Notes: generated by a model not told the origin, from the sequence alone. A stretch of 64,000 bases of DNA from Chryseolinea soli (GCF_003589925.1 NZ_CP032382.1:3162001-3226000), one strand, 5' to 3'. Shown: positions 35,859 to 44,465, counted from the first letter of the stretch. Translations and numbers: made by a program.

Positions 35859-36407
35859 ATGACAACCCTCGAACAAGGAACTTTCTCCGTTCCCACAAGA
35901 GCCGAAGTGTCTGAAAAGAATCAGGCGATCTTCGACAACCTCAAAAAAAATCTTGGCTTCGTGCCCAACCTGTATGCCTATTTCGCGAAGAGCGAAACGG
36001 CACTGGCCGACTATCTGGCCTTCCAAAACCGGAAGAGCACCTTGCGCGCGAAAGAAAGAGAGATCGTCAACCTGGTGACCAGCCAGATCAATGGCTGTTT
36101 GTATTGCCAGTCGGCCCATACAGTGATCGGCAAAATGAATGGCTTTAGCGACGAACAGATCATCGAGATCCGCAAAGGCGGCGCATCGTTTGATAGCAAG
36201 CTGGATGCGTTGGTAAAGTTCACAGCATCCGTAGTGCAGAATCACGGCCGGGCCACCGAGGAATCCAAAAAAGCATTCTTTGAAGCGGGCTATACCGAGG
36301 CCAATATGGTGGATGTAGTGATCGTGATTGGCGATAAGATCATCAGCAACTACATTCACAATCTTACACAATTTGAGATCGACTTTCCGCTGGCCGATAA
36401 AATTTAA
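35859..36407 (+). CDS. Carboxymuconolactone decarboxylase/AhpD-like protein
   Basis: A 182-residue AhpD/CMD-family protein and paralogue of the gene at 15513, with the same architecture: N-terminal PNLYAYFAKSE block, then KEREIVNLVTSQINGCLYCQSAH carrying the CxxC pair and the following His. AhpD-type proteins reduce peroxides or peroxiredoxin partners through these cysteines. It sits between a Crp/Fnr regulator and YHS and DoxX genes, a set that fits a redox- or thiol-stress response. Start ATG at 35859. Confidence 0.88.
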   Translation: MTTLEQGTFSVPTRAEVSEKNQAIFDNLKKNLGFVPNLYAYFAKSETALADYLAFQNRKSTLRAKEREIVNLVTSQINGCLYCQSAHTVIGKMNGFSDEQIIEIRKGGASFDSKLDALVKFTASVVQNHGRATEESKKAFFEAGYTEANMVDVVIVIGDKIISNYIHNLTQFEIDFPLADKI

Positions 36408-36490
36408 TCACAGCCCCATTAATCTTCCGAAGGCAGGTTTCCCAATGGTCGCCACCTTTCAAATAGTACAACCAAAATCATATTACGTCC

Positions 36491-36958
36491 ATGAAAAAGT
36501 TAAATAGTCTCCTGATTGTATTGACAGTCCTTGTCATTAGTGTTTCCGCTCAAAAAACAGCCGATCGCAAAGCGCAATTCAATCTGGCCAAATCCGGTTT
36601 GGCCATCCAAGGGTATGACCCGGTGGCTTACTTTGTAAACAACAAAGCCGTCGAAGGGAAACCGGAAATCGCCGCGGTATACAACGGCGTGACCTATCAA
36701 TTTGCCAGCACTAAAAACAAAGAAGCTTTCAATGCCAACCCGGCAAAATATGAACCTCAATATGGCGGCTGGTGTGCCTATGCCATGGGCTCCAAAGGCG
36801 AGAAAGTAGAGATCGATCCCCAGACTTTTAAAATTGTAGACGGCAAACTCTTTCTCTTCTATAATAAACTGCTGACCAACACGCTCCCGATGTGGAACAA
36901 GGATGAGACTCACCTCAAGACGAATGCGGATCAGAACTGGACAAAGTTCGTACACTGA
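36491..36958 (+). CDS. YHS domain-containing exported protein
   Basis: A 155-residue protein with a signal peptide ending near residue 20 (VISVSAQ). The YHS-domain features are AIQGYDPVAYF near residue 40 and YNGVTYQFASTKNKEAFNANPAKYEPQYGGWCAYA, the usual shape of this metal-associated domain (often linked to copper or heavy-metal handling). A single cysteine (GGWCAY) is retained. It is 83 bp after the AhpD-like gene and 29 bp before DoxX, so the three may be co-expressed. Its exact partner is not known. Confidence 0.88.
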   Translation: MKKLNSLLIVLTVLVISVSAQKTADRKAQFNLAKSGLAIQGYDPVAYFVNNKAVEGKPEIAAVYNGVTYQFASTKNKEAFNANPAKYEPQYGGWCAYAMGSKGEKVEIDPQTFKIVDGKLFLFYNKLLTNTLPMWNKDETHLKTNADQNWTKFVH

Positions 36959-36987
36959 TCTTTAAGCGACGGTTCATCAATAGCAAA

Positions 36988-37401
36988 ATGATCATGACGA
37001 CTAAAGTTAAAAATATCATCTATTGGATTTTGCGCCTGATCGCAGCGATCATTATGGCACAAACCCTGTTCTTTAAGTTCACCGCATCGCCAGAATCGGT
37101 CTACATATTTTCGACCGTGGGCCTGGAACCTTGGGGACGCATTGGCATTGGTGTAATGGAACTCATCGCCACCATCCTATTGCTTGTTCCGCGGACGGTG
37201 GTTTTTGGTGCGGTGTTGGGCATGGGCCTTATGGCTGGCGCTTTATTCTTTCACCTGACCAAACTGGGCATCGAGGTACAAGGCGATTCCGGGTTGCTGT
37301 TCACCTATGCCCTCCTGGTGTTTGTAAGTTGTCTCATTCTGGCGGTAACCCACCGGGCCCAGCTAATCGATTTGCTCAAAGCTAAATTTGCAACATTGTA
37401 A
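36988..37401 (+). CDS. DoxX-family membrane protein
   Basis: A 137-residue integral membrane protein with four predicted helices, matching the DoxX/DoxD family that is often next to thiol- or redox-stress genes. Helix 1 (IIYWILRLIAAIIMAQTLFFKF), the GLEPWGRIGIGVMELIATILLL block, a third helix with AVLGMGLMAGALFFH and a fourth (LLFTYALLVFVSCLILAV) are seen. Starts at 36988 or 36994. It ends at a convergent terminator shared with azoR. Confidence 0.85.
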   Translation: MIMTTKVKNIIYWILRLIAAIIMAQTLFFKFTASPESVYIFSTVGLEPWGRIGIGVMELIATILLLVPRTVVFGAVLGMGLMAGALFFHLTKLGIEVQGDSGLLFTYALLVFVSCLILAVTHRAQLIDLLKAKFATL

Positions 37402-37420
37402 GTTCTTGCCCGCTTAAAAA

Positions 37421-37460
37421 GCAACTCGCCCTTGTTGAAATTGCTCAGCAAGGGCGAGTG
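37421..37460. terminator. Bidirectional-type hairpin between doxX-like and azoR-like genes
   Basis: ACTCGCCCTTG at 37424-37434 pairs perfectly with CAAGGGCGAGT at 37449-37459, and inner bases (TTG / CAG with one G-T) extend the stem to about 14 bp with an 8-nt loop. It lies between two convergent genes, 23 bp from each end, and the A-rich/T-rich flanks fit termination on both strands. Confidence 0.75.
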
Positions 37461-37482
37461 TATTTAGCCGATATAAGATAAC

Positions 37483-38082
37483 TCAAGCCAACACACTTTC
37501 CAATCCTTTCTGTACGGCCGTCTCCATCACACCCGGAATGCCGGCGCCTTCAATGCGATAGGTGGTGATATCGGTAAGACCGATAAATCCGAGGATGAAC
37601 CGGAGATATGGCTCTGCATAGTCCATGGATTTCATCGGCCCGTCTGTGTAGACTCCGTTGGAGGCGATGGCGAGATAGACTTTTTTTCCTTTCAAAAGCC
37701 CCTCGGGCTTCCCCGTCTGATAGCTGAACGTTTTGCCGGGACGAACGATGTGATCGATCCAGCCCTTCAGCGCTGCGGGGATGGCGAAGTTATAGAGCGG
37801 AACGCTGACAACGAGGACGTCGGCGTCAAAGAGCTCGCTCACTGCGGTGTCGGAATCGCGAAGCGCCTGTTTATGCTCCAGGCTGTGATGGTCTTCCGGA
37901 AGACGGTAGGCCGTCACGTGTATGGCCTGCAGCGGTTCATAATCCTTTTCCAGAACATTGTTGACGGTTACTTTGCTCTGCGGGTCTTCCTTTTTTATTT
38001 TTTCAATAATAGTATTCCCCAACTGCGTGCTGTTCGATTCGGCGCCACGGGGACTGGAGATGATGTGCAATATTTTTTTCAT
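37483..38082 (-). CDS. azoR: FMN-dependent NADH:quinone oxidoreductase / azoreductase
   Basis: A 200-residue flavodoxin-fold enzyme of the AzoR family. It starts at the ATG at 38082 (MKKILHIISSPRGAESNSTQLG, the FMN phosphate loop); an upstream in-frame start adds 25 unrelated residues. DVLVVSVPLYNFAIPAALKGWIDHIVRPGKTFSY is the hallmark central block. The enzyme reduces quinones and azo compounds in the cytoplasm with NADH and protects against electrophiles. It is divergent from an HxlR-type regulator with a repeat-rich gap, a pairing known from yodB/azoR1 of Bacillus subtilis. Confidence 0.93.
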   Translation of the reverse strand: MKKILHIISSPRGAESNSTQLGNTIIEKIKKEDPQSKVTVNNVLEKDYEPLQAIHVTAYRLPEDHHSLEHKQALRDSDTAVSELFDADVLVVSVPLYNFAIPAALKGWIDHIVRPGKTFSYQTGKPEGLLKGKKVYLAIASNGVYTDGPMKSMDYAEPYLRFILGFIGLTDITTYRIEGAGIPGVMETAVQKGLESVLA

Positions 38083-38243
38083 GGTGTATCCATAGATTTT
38101 TGTTCCGAATACAGGCGAAGCAACCACCCCGGATAGATCTTCGACGGAATGGTTCACGCATAGCCCTGTTCTTTCGAAGGGTGTACAATCGATTTGAATT
38201 TTTTCGACGTCATGACAATCGTTTAGCGCTTTGTTGATACAAA

Positions 38244-38302
38244 AGTAGTTACCTTTGCTATCGGTTTGTTACTAGTATACAAAAGGTTAGTAGTAACCTT
38301 TG
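38244..38302. promoter_or_regulatory. Operator region between azoR and the HxlR gene
   Basis: A 14-bp direct repeat, AGTAGTTACCTTTG (38244-38257) and AGTAGTAACCTTTG (38289-38302), differs at one base and is spaced by 45 bp from start to start. Within it an 8-bp perfect inverted repeat AAAGGTTA-N4-TAACCTTT is found at 38282-38301, and a TACTAGTA palindrome lies at 38270-38277. TACCTTTG (38250-38257) could also be the -7 box of the HxlR gene. Confidence 0.6.
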
Positions 38303-38325
38303 GGTAAGCACAAAGGCAGGAGCCT

Positions 38326-38733
38326 ATGGCAGAAATAAAAAATTCAAAAAAACTCTCTCAGCCGGAATGTGTCGCCAGTTTGAATGCCGTCGGCGATGCA
38401 TTTTATGTCATTGGAGGGAAATGGAAGTTGCGCATTATCATTGCGCTATCGGACGGGGCGAAACGATTCAACGAACTTCAACGCCTGGTGGAGGGGATCT
38501 CTGCGCGCGTATTGTCAAGCGAACTAAAAGATTTGGAAATGAATGGCTTGGTTACCCGGAACGTTCACGCCGACAGCTTCCCGGTAGTGGTTGAATACGA
38601 GGCCACCGGTTATGCCGACTCCCTGCGCGATGTATTGAAGGCGCTGACAGCTTGGGGAACGATGCACCGGAAGCGAATAAGAAAGCAGGCCGAGTTTGAG
38701 CGGCAAAGGGCATCGAACGTATCTAGGAAGTAA
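38326..38733 (+). CDS. HxlR-family (MarR/DUF24) transcriptional regulator
   Basis: A 135-residue winged-helix regulator. WKLRIIIALSDGAKRFNELQRLVEGISARVLSSELKDLEMNGLV is the standard HxlR DNA-binding block, ending with the beta wing (VVVEYEATGYADSLRDVLKALTAWG). A conserved-position N-terminal cysteine, Cys15 in SQPECVAS, corresponds to the redox-sensing cysteine of HxlR/YodB-type proteins. It is divergent from azoR across a repeated element, so it probably represses azoR and itself until oxidised or alkylated. It overlaps the end of the sensor kinase gene by 11 bp tail-to-tail. Confidence 0.93.
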   Translation: MAEIKNSKKLSQPECVASLNAVGDAFYVIGGKWKLRIIIALSDGAKRFNELQRLVEGISARVLSSELKDLEMNGLVTRNVHADSFPVVVEYEATGYADSLRDVLKALTAWGTMHRKRIRKQAEFERQRASNVSRK

Positions 38734-40690
38734 ATTCGATATGAACCGATGTTCCCTGACCCGGGGCAGATTTAATATCCAGTTTGCCCTTCAGGAAATC
38801 CACGCGATGTTGAATACTTGTCCAGCCAAAGCCTTTTGATTGACCCAATGTGGCGGCATCGAATCCCTTGCCATCATCTTCAACCGTTACAGAAAGAATT
38901 CCTCCGTTTTTGGTGACCTGGACAATTGCTGTTTTAGCACCGGCATGTTTTAATGTATTCGTGATCAATTCCTGCACGATCCTATAGAGGGTGATGGACA
39001 CGGTCTGATCCGGATTCCCATTCGCAAGCCCAATAGACTGATAGCTGACGTGAAGAGCGCCACTTTGATTGATGTCATGGCAGTAATCTTTTAGTGCAGT
39101 ATCCAACCCAAACTTCACCAATGCCTCGGGCATCATGTTATGGGCCACCCTTCGCATTTCCAGGATGGAACTGTCCAGCATATCCATACTCCGCTCGAAG
39201 GCCTGATGGTTTTCTGGCGTCATGATCAGATTCCCTTTCATGGTGTTGAACGAGTATTTTATTCCGGAGAGCATCCCGCCTAATCCATCGTGGAGATCTT
39301 TCGCGAGGCGGGTGCGCTCTTGCTCTTCACCTTTCAGCACAGCCTCCGCGGCGGATAACTGTTTTTCTGTTTCCAGTTCGGTGATGCGTTGTTGCTGGAG
39401 CTTTTGTTTTTGTTTGTAGTGCCGGTAGGAAAGCGATGAGATGATCAATAACGTGAGGGCACCACCAATTAAGATATAGTTGAGGGTATTTTTTTGACGG
39501 ATCGTTAAGGATTGAATATTTGCTTTCGCCTTCAGGCCATTGATCTCTTGTTCTTTTCTTTCAACATGATACCGCACTTCCAGCCCGGCAATCTTCTCTT
39601 TGCTTTCCTCCGAAAACAGACTGTCGTTGAGCGCCAGTGTTTTTTGCAAATAGAGGTTGGCATTTTTATAGTTGCCACTTTTTTCATGCCATTTCACGAG
39701 GTTGACATAGGCATTACGCCGGGCAGCCTTTAAATCATGGCCATTGGACAATAAAAGGAGGGTGTCTAAATACAACTTTGCCTCTTCCATTCTATTCATT
39801 CTGATCAGACAGTCTGACAAGGCCTCGAGTATATTGGTTTTCTGATAAACATCTTCATTCAACGTGGCATAACCCAACGCCTTTTTATAATGCGCTACAG
39901 CTTTATTGTGATCTTTGTCGTTCTCATCGATATAGGCGCTGGTGTAATAGAATTGTTGCAGATGACTGATGTTTTCCAGCTTCATGATAATAGGTTCCGC
40001 CCGGTCGAGTACCGTAGCGGCCTCTGTAAACTCTTTTTGGTTTATCAGCCTCATGGAATAGTTTAACAGCCTCGACGCCAGCGACCGGTCGTTCTGACTT
40101 TTTTCAGCGATGACAATTGCCTTCTTATCATACGCAAGGGCCTTTGATGGTTCATGAATTTTCTCGTAAACCTCTGCCAGGTTGGAATAGACAGTCGCTA
40201 AAAAAGGGTGATCCATGGGTTCAAAAATTCTTGCTGACAGTGTAAAGTTGGCAATGGCCTTTTCGTAATCCCCCAACTTAAAATAATCGCCTGCAATGTT
40301 ATTGTGCAGATGCCCGGTACTCTGCCTCGCTTTTAGCGATGCGTCATTTTTTAGAACAGAAAAAGCAGAATCTGCATACAAAAAAGCTGTTTCATAATCC
40401 CCCCGGTCGCTAAAATAGATTTGCCCGATCATGAATCCTTTTTGAAGTCCTCGCTTGTAGTCTGTTTTTTTACTGATCGAAATAACCTCGTTCATGTAGG
40501 GCAAGAAATCGGACGTATTGTTGTTCAGCGCTTCTACGACGTATTCTAAAATTACTTTTATCCGGAAGCTGTCCTGCCGTTGACTCTTCTCAATTTCGTT
40601 TTTCAAACTGTCTAATACATGCTGTTGTGCAGACCCATCCGAAAAAATGATGACAAAAAATAGAATCAGTACGATGAAGCGAAAGTTCAT
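38723..40690 (-). CDS. TPR-containing sensor histidine kinase (HisKA_3 type)
   Basis: A 655-residue inner-membrane sensor kinase. A signal peptide (to about residue 21) leads into a periplasmic TPR region (~85-360, for example YSNLAEVYEKIHEPSKALAY). One transmembrane helix lies at ~403-421, then a short coiled coil, then the HisKA_3 domain with phosphoacceptor His467 (ERTRLAKDLHDGLGG) and a C-terminal HATPase (VQELITNTLKHAGA, VEDDGKGFD, GFGWTSIQHRV). This class, typical of Bacteroidota, normally feeds a NarL/LuxR-type regulator; none lies next to it, so it is an orphan here. The gene starts 205 bp from a divergent lipoprotein gene. Confidence 0.92.
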   Translation of the reverse strand: MNFRFIVLILFFVIIFSDGSAQQHVLDSLKNEIEKSQRQDSFRIKVILEYVVEALNNNTSDFLPYMNEVISISKKTDYKRGLQKGFMIGQIYFSDRGDYETAFLYADSAFSVLKNDASLKARQSTGHLHNNIAGDYFKLGDYEKAIANFTLSARIFEPMDHPFLATVYSNLAEVYEKIHEPSKALAYDKKAIVIAEKSQNDRSLASRLLNYSMRLINQKEFTEAATVLDRAEPIIMKLENISHLQQFYYTSAYIDENDKDHNKAVAHYKKALGYATLNEDVYQKTNILEALSDCLIRMNRMEEAKLYLDTLLLLSNGHDLKAARRNAYVNLVKWHEKSGNYKNANLYLQKTLALNDSLFSEESKEKIAGLEVRYHVERKEQEINGLKAKANIQSLTIRQKNTLNYILIGGALTLLIISSLSYRHYKQKQKLQQQRITELETEKQLSAAEAVLKGEEQERTRLAKDLHDGLGGMLSGIKYSFNTMKGNLIMTPENHQAFERSMDMLDSSILEMRRVAHNMMPEALVKFGLDTALKDYCHDINQSGALHVSYQSIGLANGNPDQTVSITLYRIVQELITNTLKHAGAKTAIVQVTKNGGILSVTVEDDGKGFDAATLGQSKGFGWTSIQHRVDFLKGKLDIKSAPGQGTSVHIEFTS

Positions 40691-40784
40691 TAACCCGGGT
40701 TATAGGATAAACTTATACAAATAAACTTGTAACCTTCAGGGTTCTCCTCCTCTTTTTCCATGATTTTTCCATTTTTTAAAAATC

Positions 40785-40800
40785 TCCTGTTTTTACAGGA
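40785..40800. promoter_or_regulatory. Short inverted repeat between divergent genes
   Basis: TCCTGT-TTTT-ACAGGA, a perfect 6-bp inverted repeat with a 4-bp spacer, sits 95 bp before the start of the propeller lipoprotein and 95 bp from the kinase start. It is a candidate operator for either; nothing shows which regulator would use it. Confidence 0.35.
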
Positions 40801-40895
40801 TGTGAGCGAAATGGGATAAGGTAATATTTGTATCACCAGCGACGAGGCAAGTCTGCACGCGCGTCCTGGGCAGCGATCGCCTAACCCCTAAAAAA

Positions 40896-42494
40896 ATGAA
40901 AACCTTCTTTTCGCTACGCCATTTGATAATGACCGTGGTCATATTATCTGTCGCATTGTCCGGTTTTATTTCCTGTCGAAATGATGAGCCCGTGCCATCA
41001 TCGGAGAAATCCATTACATCCTTTTCCTTCCGCGCCGCAGAGAACCCCAATCTTTCATCGGATGTACAAGGAACCATCTCAGGAGCAGCAATACATTGTA
41101 TACTTCCTGCTGGTGTTTCAGTAACGGCCTTGAAGCCAACCATTGTGCACACCGGCAATGCTATCAGTCCTGCGTCGGGTGTTTCCACTGACTTTACTAA
41201 CCTGGTTAATTACACGGTGACCGCACAGGACCGCAGCACCCAAGCGTATGCCATTTCGGTGACCGTCACCCCGCCCGTGTTGTCGTCCGACAAGACCATT
41301 GCATCCTTTTCCTTTCTTAAGACAGATAATCCGACGCTTTCCGATGATGTGCAGGGAACTATCAACGGACAAAATATACTATGCACGCTCCCTGCTGGCG
41401 TTTCCGTCACAGGATTAAAGCCAACCGTGGTGCACACCGGCAGTTCTATAAACCCTGCCTCGGGAGCAGCTCACGATTTTACAGCTCCTGCTGCCTACAC
41501 CGTGACGGCAGAAGACGGCAGCACCCTGTCGTATACGATATCGGTGTCCGTGTCGGAATCGGGTCCTTCCGTTTATGTTGTCGGTGGACAGCGCTTCTTC
41601 GGCACAAGCTATGCCAGGGTTTGGAAGAATGGAACAGGAGCAAACCTCACCAACGGCACTTACAATGCCTATGCGACAGCGGTTTCCATTTCCGGAAATA
41701 CTTTTTATGCGGCAGGTAATCAAAGCATAGGGAACAGTTTTGCCACGTATTGGAAAAGGGAAAATGACGTAGAACTACCTACTCCCAAGCTTAACGAAAC
41801 GGTCAATGATGCCTATGCCAATTCTATTTATGTTTCGGACAATAATGATGTCTATGTTGCAGGGCAGGAAAATCACGGAGCCGGTATTGGCTTTAAAGCA
41901 AAAGTCTGGAAAAATGGAGTGGCAACCACGCTTACGGCTTCATCTGGCGCTGCCCACTCGGTTTTTGTTTCGGGCAATGATGTATACGTAGCCGGATGGG
42001 AAGAGATCACTACCGGTTGGGTTGCGAAAGTCTGGAAAAACGGTGTAGCGACGTCGCTTAGTCCCGTAGATCAAAGAGCTTATGGCCATTCCGTCTTTGT
42101 TTCGGGCAATGATGTGTATGTAGCGGGTCAATATTGGAATGGGACAACCTATCTAATTTGTGTTTGGAAAAATGGGACCCTCGAGATCATAGACCCCAAT
42201 ACGCCGGGTTCCGACGTCTCGTCGATATTTGTTTCGAATGGCGACGTGTATTTAGTGGGAAATGAAATTAGAAACAATGCCTATAACGCCAAGGTCTGGA
42301 AAAATGGAACGGGCACTTTTCTTTCCAGCTCGGCCGGGTCTGATGCTAAATCTGTCTATGTGTACGATGGTGATGTGTATATAGCGGGCTGGGAGTATGA
42401 CAGTGACGGTAAACAGGTTGCCACACTTTGGAAGAATGGTGTAGCTTCACCGCTGGCCACTGACGCATTTGCCTATTCAGTGATTGTAAAATAA
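40896..42494 (+). CDS. Lipoprotein with two Ig-like (DUF5018-like) repeats and seven propeller-like repeats
   Basis: A 532-residue exported protein. The signal ends at lipobox GFISC (Cys27). Two near-identical ~95-residue domains follow (38-124 and 133-219), each with SITSFSF or TIASFSF at the start, an LPAGVSVT(A/G)LKPT(I/V)VHTG core and YTVTAxDxS(T)xxYxISV at the end, as in DUF5018-like Bacteroidota surface domains. Residues ~224-532 hold seven repeats with a VYVAG strand and a WKNG turn (VWKNG, one degenerate YWKRE), consistent with one seven-bladed beta-propeller. The function is unknown; it looks like a surface binding or adhesion protein rather than an enzyme. Confidence 0.75.
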   Translation: MKTFFSLRHLIMTVVILSVALSGFISCRNDEPVPSSEKSITSFSFRAAENPNLSSDVQGTISGAAIHCILPAGVSVTALKPTIVHTGNAISPASGVSTDFTNLVNYTVTAQDRSTQAYAISVTVTPPVLSSDKTIASFSFLKTDNPTLSDDVQGTINGQNILCTLPAGVSVTGLKPTVVHTGSSINPASGAAHDFTAPAAYTVTAEDGSTLSYTISVSVSESGPSVYVVGGQRFFGTSYARVWKNGTGANLTNGTYNAYATAVSISGNTFYAAGNQSIGNSFATYWKRENDVELPTPKLNETVNDAYANSIYVSDNNDVYVAGQENHGAGIGFKAKVWKNGVATTLTASSGAAHSVFVSGNDVYVAGWEEITTGWVAKVWKNGVATSLSPVDQRAYGHSVFVSGNDVYVAGQYWNGTTYLICVWKNGTLEIIDPNTPGSDVSSIFVSNGDVYLVGNEIRNNAYNAKVWKNGTGTFLSSSAGSDAKSVYVYDGDVYIAGWEYDSDGKQVATLWKNGVASPLATDAFAYSVIVK

Positions 42495-42615
42495 CGGGTG
42501 CCATGTGCATACGGTAGGTGACTTTGCTCTCCAGGGATTGGCCTGGGGGGCATTGTTTTTTAATGGCGTCTGAACAAAGCAAGAATAAAAAAAGCATTTT
42601 GCTATCTTGCCTACC

Positions 42616-43422
42616 ATGAACTACCAGCGAATTCTACCCATCCCAGCATTGCAGCCGTACGTCCGGTATTTTGGTGTCCTGGAAAGTGACGACGCTGGTG
42701 CTTCCTCCAAGTCGTTTGGAATCATTGCCGATGGATGCCCGGGACTCATCTTTCAGGAAAACCCCGATGCCTTTTTAGATCATGCTGGAAATGTATTGCC
42801 GCAACTGTTTTTGCACGGGCTCACGACAAAGCATTCCGGCAAGACCACCACGGGATCGTTTCGAAATATTGGAGTTTATTTTCAGCCGCACGCCATCAAA
42901 TCAATTTTTGGAACGGACGCATGCGAATTGACCAACCAGTATATTGATCTCCATGCTTTGGTGAAGAAAGATCTTGCCGGTCGGCTCCTGGAGGCAACTT
43001 CCACCGAAAAGAGAATTCAGATGCTATCAAGGTTCTTGTGCGATCGGCTCGATCAGAATAAGCACCGCGAAAATCCACGCACCGCCTGGGCGTTGGAGAA
43101 GATCAAAAAACAAGGTGCCGGCACATCTTTGCCGGAAATACATTCAGCGCTTGACTTGTCGGAGCGTTCGCTGGAGAGAATATTTAAAACAGACATTGGC
43201 ATCTCACCAAAATTATTCGCCCGGATCAACCGTTTCCAATCCTCCCTCAATCACCTGCGCAGTCAAAAATTTGATTCACTCACCGATGTTGCGCTGAGCA
43301 ATTTGTTCTATGATCAATCGCACTACATACGGGAGTTCAAAGAATTTTCCGGTGTCACGCCAAAACAGTTTTTGCGACAAGCCCATGAGCAAGCCGTGAA
43401 CTTCCCCGAGTGGCGTGCATAG
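42616..43422 (+). CDS. AraC-family regulator with DUF6597-like N-terminal domain
   Basis: A 268-residue regulator started at the ATG at 42616 (MNYQRILPIPALQPYVRYF); an upstream in-frame TTG is unlikely. The N-terminal part (to ~125) fits the DUF6597-like sensor half, with GLIFQ and FRNIGVYFQPHA. The C-terminal part has an AraC helix-turn-helix (SLPEIHSALDLSERSLERIF and SLTDVALSNLFYDQSHYIREFKEFSGVTPKQFL). It is followed by the NmrA-like gene after 67 bp; the pair is common and the regulator may control it. Confidence 0.9.
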   Translation: MNYQRILPIPALQPYVRYFGVLESDDAGASSKSFGIIADGCPGLIFQENPDAFLDHAGNVLPQLFLHGLTTKHSGKTTTGSFRNIGVYFQPHAIKSIFGTDACELTNQYIDLHALVKKDLAGRLLEATSTEKRIQMLSRFLCDRLDQNKHRENPRTAWALEKIKKQGAGTSLPEIHSALDLSERSLERIFKTDIGISPKLFARINRFQSSLNHLRSQKFDSLTDVALSNLFYDQSHYIREFKEFSGVTPKQFLRQAHEQAVNFPEWRA

Positions 43423-43489
43423 CCGTGTCGGTTTTATACTATTTGCTTTTTTTCTGCGCTGATAGTTTTGAGAAAAAATAATCAGCAAA

Positions 43490-44359
43490 ATGGAAAACAA
43501 AAACAACATCACCGTATTTGGGGCCACGGGCAGAATCGGCAAAGAGCTTCTGAAATTATTGTCGCAAGCCCGGATTCCCGTAACCGCGGTTACCCGTGAT
43601 CAGAACAAAGCAATAGCCCTTCCGGGTGTCGTGTGGGTGGAAGCCGACATGAGTGATAAGACAAGCCTTTCCGCCGCCCTGCATGGAAGTCGTGCCGTAT
43701 TCCTGTTGTCGAGTGTTGGGAAGGATTTTGTGAAGCAACAAAATAACGTGATCGAAGCCGCACAAGAATGCAACGTCAGACACTTGGTGAAACTTTCATC
43801 TGGAGTTGCCGACAAGGAATCGCCGCTGTATATCCCGAGGGTACATGGCGAGGTGGAAGCGTTTCTCAAAGGATCCGGTCTGCCGCATACGATCCTCCGA
43901 TCCAACGGCATGATGCAAAATTGGCTTGGAGAATTGTCGGATTCCGTAAAACAGGAGCGCAAATTTTATGAATCGACCGGCGAGGGCAAGCGGGCTTATG
44001 TGGACATCCGGGATATCGCAGCAGTTGCTTTTACTGTGTTGACCACGCCAGGAAAGCATATCAACAAGACCTATCTGCTCACGGGTGATGAAGCGATAAA
44101 CTATGATCAACTGGCCAGGGTCATCAGCGACGTCCTTAGCGAAACCGTGACCTACGTTCCCCTATCACTGGAAGAGGCCGGTCGCCAGATGACCGAAGCT
44201 GGCATGCCGGGCTGGGCCGTCGAAACTTTTCTTGCCTACGACCAAGCCCAACGCAACGGCCAAGCTGCATTTGTCACTCCCGCCGTGCAAGATATCTTAG
44301 GGAGACCCGCGACAACAATTGAGAAATTCACCCAGGACTACGCAGACCGGTTCAGGTAG
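43490..44359 (+). CDS. NmrA-like/NAD(P)-binding atypical SDR
   Basis: A 289-residue NmrA/HSCARG-type protein. The N-terminal motif TVFGATGRIGKELLKLL binds NAD(P); residues ~60-120 (GSRAVFLLSSVG, HLVKLSSGVADKE, LPHTILRSNGMMQNWL) match the family. The classical Tyr-x-x-x-Lys pair is missing, as in NmrA proteins that sense the redox state of NAD(P) or act as quinone reductases. It follows the AraC-type regulator and probably belongs to the same stress response. Confidence 0.9.
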   Translation: MENKNNITVFGATGRIGKELLKLLSQARIPVTAVTRDQNKAIALPGVVWVEADMSDKTSLSAALHGSRAVFLLSSVGKDFVKQQNNVIEAAQECNVRHLVKLSSGVADKESPLYIPRVHGEVEAFLKGSGLPHTILRSNGMMQNWLGELSDSVKQERKFYESTGEGKRAYVDIRDIAAVAFTVLTTPGKHINKTYLLTGDEAINYDQLARVISDVLSETVTYVPLSLEEAGRQMTEAGMPGWAVETFLAYDQAQRNGQAAFVTPAVQDILGRPATTIEKFTQDYADRFR

Positions 44360-44374
44360 ATGCAGGTTTTGGAC

Positions 44375-44401
44375 ATGCCCTTCGATATAGTCGAAGGGCA
44401 T
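44375..44401 (+). terminator. Strong stem-loop after the NmrA-like gene
   Basis: ATGCCCTTCGA (44375-44385) and TCGAAGGGCAT (44391-44401) form a perfect 11-bp stem with a 5-nt loop, 15 bp after the stop codon. There is no T-run, so it may be a terminator, an mRNA-end protector, or a copy of a dispersed GCCCTTCGA-type repeat. Confidence 0.5.
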
Positions 44402-44430
44402 CGTTCTCAATCCGTCATCGACAAAGACAT

Positions 44431-44465
44431 TCCTGGCTCCTGACTACTGGCTACTGGCTCCTAAT
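44431..44465. repeat. 7-bp periodic repeat, copy B
   Basis: Four heptads TCCTGGC, TCCTGAC, TACTGGC, TACTGGC and a degenerate fifth, TCCTAAT, run without a gap in the region between the NmrA-like gene and the next gene. The unit is the same as in the array at 52663. Confidence 0.75.

Noticed and set aside
38234..38257. Full consensus promoter for the HxlR gene
   Set aside because: The -7-like TACCTTTG is good, but the available TTG triplets leave only 13-16 bp of spacer, too short for the usual 19-21, so it is mentioned only as a possible box.
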